A stretch of 7,323 bases of DNA from an uncultured Nitrospinaceae bacterium (GTDB lineage Bacteria > Nitrospinota > Nitrospinia > Nitrospinales > VA-1): assembly GCA_905182935.1 (NCBI GenBank), contig CAJJDL010000314.1:1-7323 (forward strand), read 5' to 3'. Each line of letters opens with the position of its first letter. The stretch's first letter is position 1. Both the position numbers and the translations under genes were made by a program. Under the pieces are notes generated by a model. It was not told the DNA's origin. It saw only the letters and a list, made by a program, of their open reading frames with translations, and searched no databases. This document shows positions 7,073 through 7,323 of this stretch, one piece after another.

Positions 7073-7323
7073 TTAATGCTGATCGTTACCTTTTCCTGCA
7101 TCGAGGTTAATGGTCTTTTCTACCATTAAAACTGACCCGACAGATGGGGCCACTCTATCAATAAAAATTTTTGGATAAAGCCCTATAAAAACAACCAAGA
7201 TGCATGCTGGTAGAAGAAGGCCAAACTCTTTAGAGTTGATATCGGAAAGGTCTTCTGGAATTTTTTCATTTTTTTCCTGCATAGCACCTTGAAACATATA
7301 AAGCATATATATGGCGGCAAAAA
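7073..7323 (-). CDS. nuoM: NADH-quinone oxidoreductase subunit M, C-terminal part (truncated by window end)
   Basis: This is the end of a membrane subunit of respiratory complex I, one of its three antiporter-like proton-pumping subunits. The frame stays open to the window edge and reads FAAIYMLYMFQ, matching the last helices of NuoM (family pattern AA.Y.L...QR). DLSDINSKEFGLLLP precedes the final membrane helix, LVVFIGLYPKIFIDRVAPSV, as in NuoM (usual ending ..GIYP..FLD...PSV). The NuoL and NuoN ends look different. About 83 C-terminal residues are visible and the start lies outside the window. In most bacteria nuoN follows nuoM, but here sfsA does. NuoN is therefore either encoded elsewhere or this is a second, separate nuoM copy. 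Confidence 0.88.
   Translation of the reverse strand, partial: FAAIYMLYMFQGAMQEKNEKIPEDLSDINSKEFGLLLPACILVVFIGLYPKIFIDRVAPSVGSVLMVEKTINLDAGKGNDQH

Overview
The window is AT-rich bacterial chromosome carrying ordinary housekeeping genes at high coding density. Nothing in it looks mobile: there is no transposase, integrase, phage gene, CRISPR array, tRNA or rRNA. The genes are a NhaD-type sodium/proton antiporter, two arginine biosynthesis enzymes, the queuosine enzyme Tgt, SfsA, a class I methyltransferase and the end of the complex I subunit NuoM. Together they suggest a free-living, respiring, amino-acid-prototrophic bacterium with a sodium cycle, probably marine or saline. Phylum cannot be fixed by reading. 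A Nitrospinota-like or other low-GC marine lineage would fit, but that is a guess.

Layout: bases 1-358 are non-coding or leader sequence before nhaD (359-1687, +). This region holds a 12-bp stem-loop whose 3' arm contains a Shine-Dalgarno (SD) sequence, directly followed by a possible 24-codon leader ORF. nhaD ends at a strong intrinsic terminator (1695-1736). argD (1797-2996, +), argF (3022-3918, +, GTG start) and tgt (3984-5054, +) follow on the same strand with gaps of 25 and 65 nt. The plus-strand block then meets a minus-strand block tail to tail, with 5 nt between tgt and the first opposing gene. Read in its own direction, the minus block is nuoM (truncated by the window end), sfsA (7026-6337), a SAM methyltransferase (6274-5450, TTG start) and a 119-residue protein I do not recognise (5419-5060).

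Functionally, ArgD makes N-acetylornithine and ArgF turns ornithine into citrulline, so the pair covers an early and a late step of arginine synthesis. Tgt inserts the queuosine precursor into tRNA. NhaD exchanges Na+ for H+ and NuoM is a proton-pumping antiporter-like subunit of complex I, but they sit in different transcription units and nothing shows they are co-regulated.

No clearly new system is present. The leads most worth checking are the structured leader and small ORF before nhaD, a proline replacing the usual preQ1-pocket cysteine in Tgt, the unrecognised 119-residue protein, and the A10 tract next to the TTG start of the methyltransferase.
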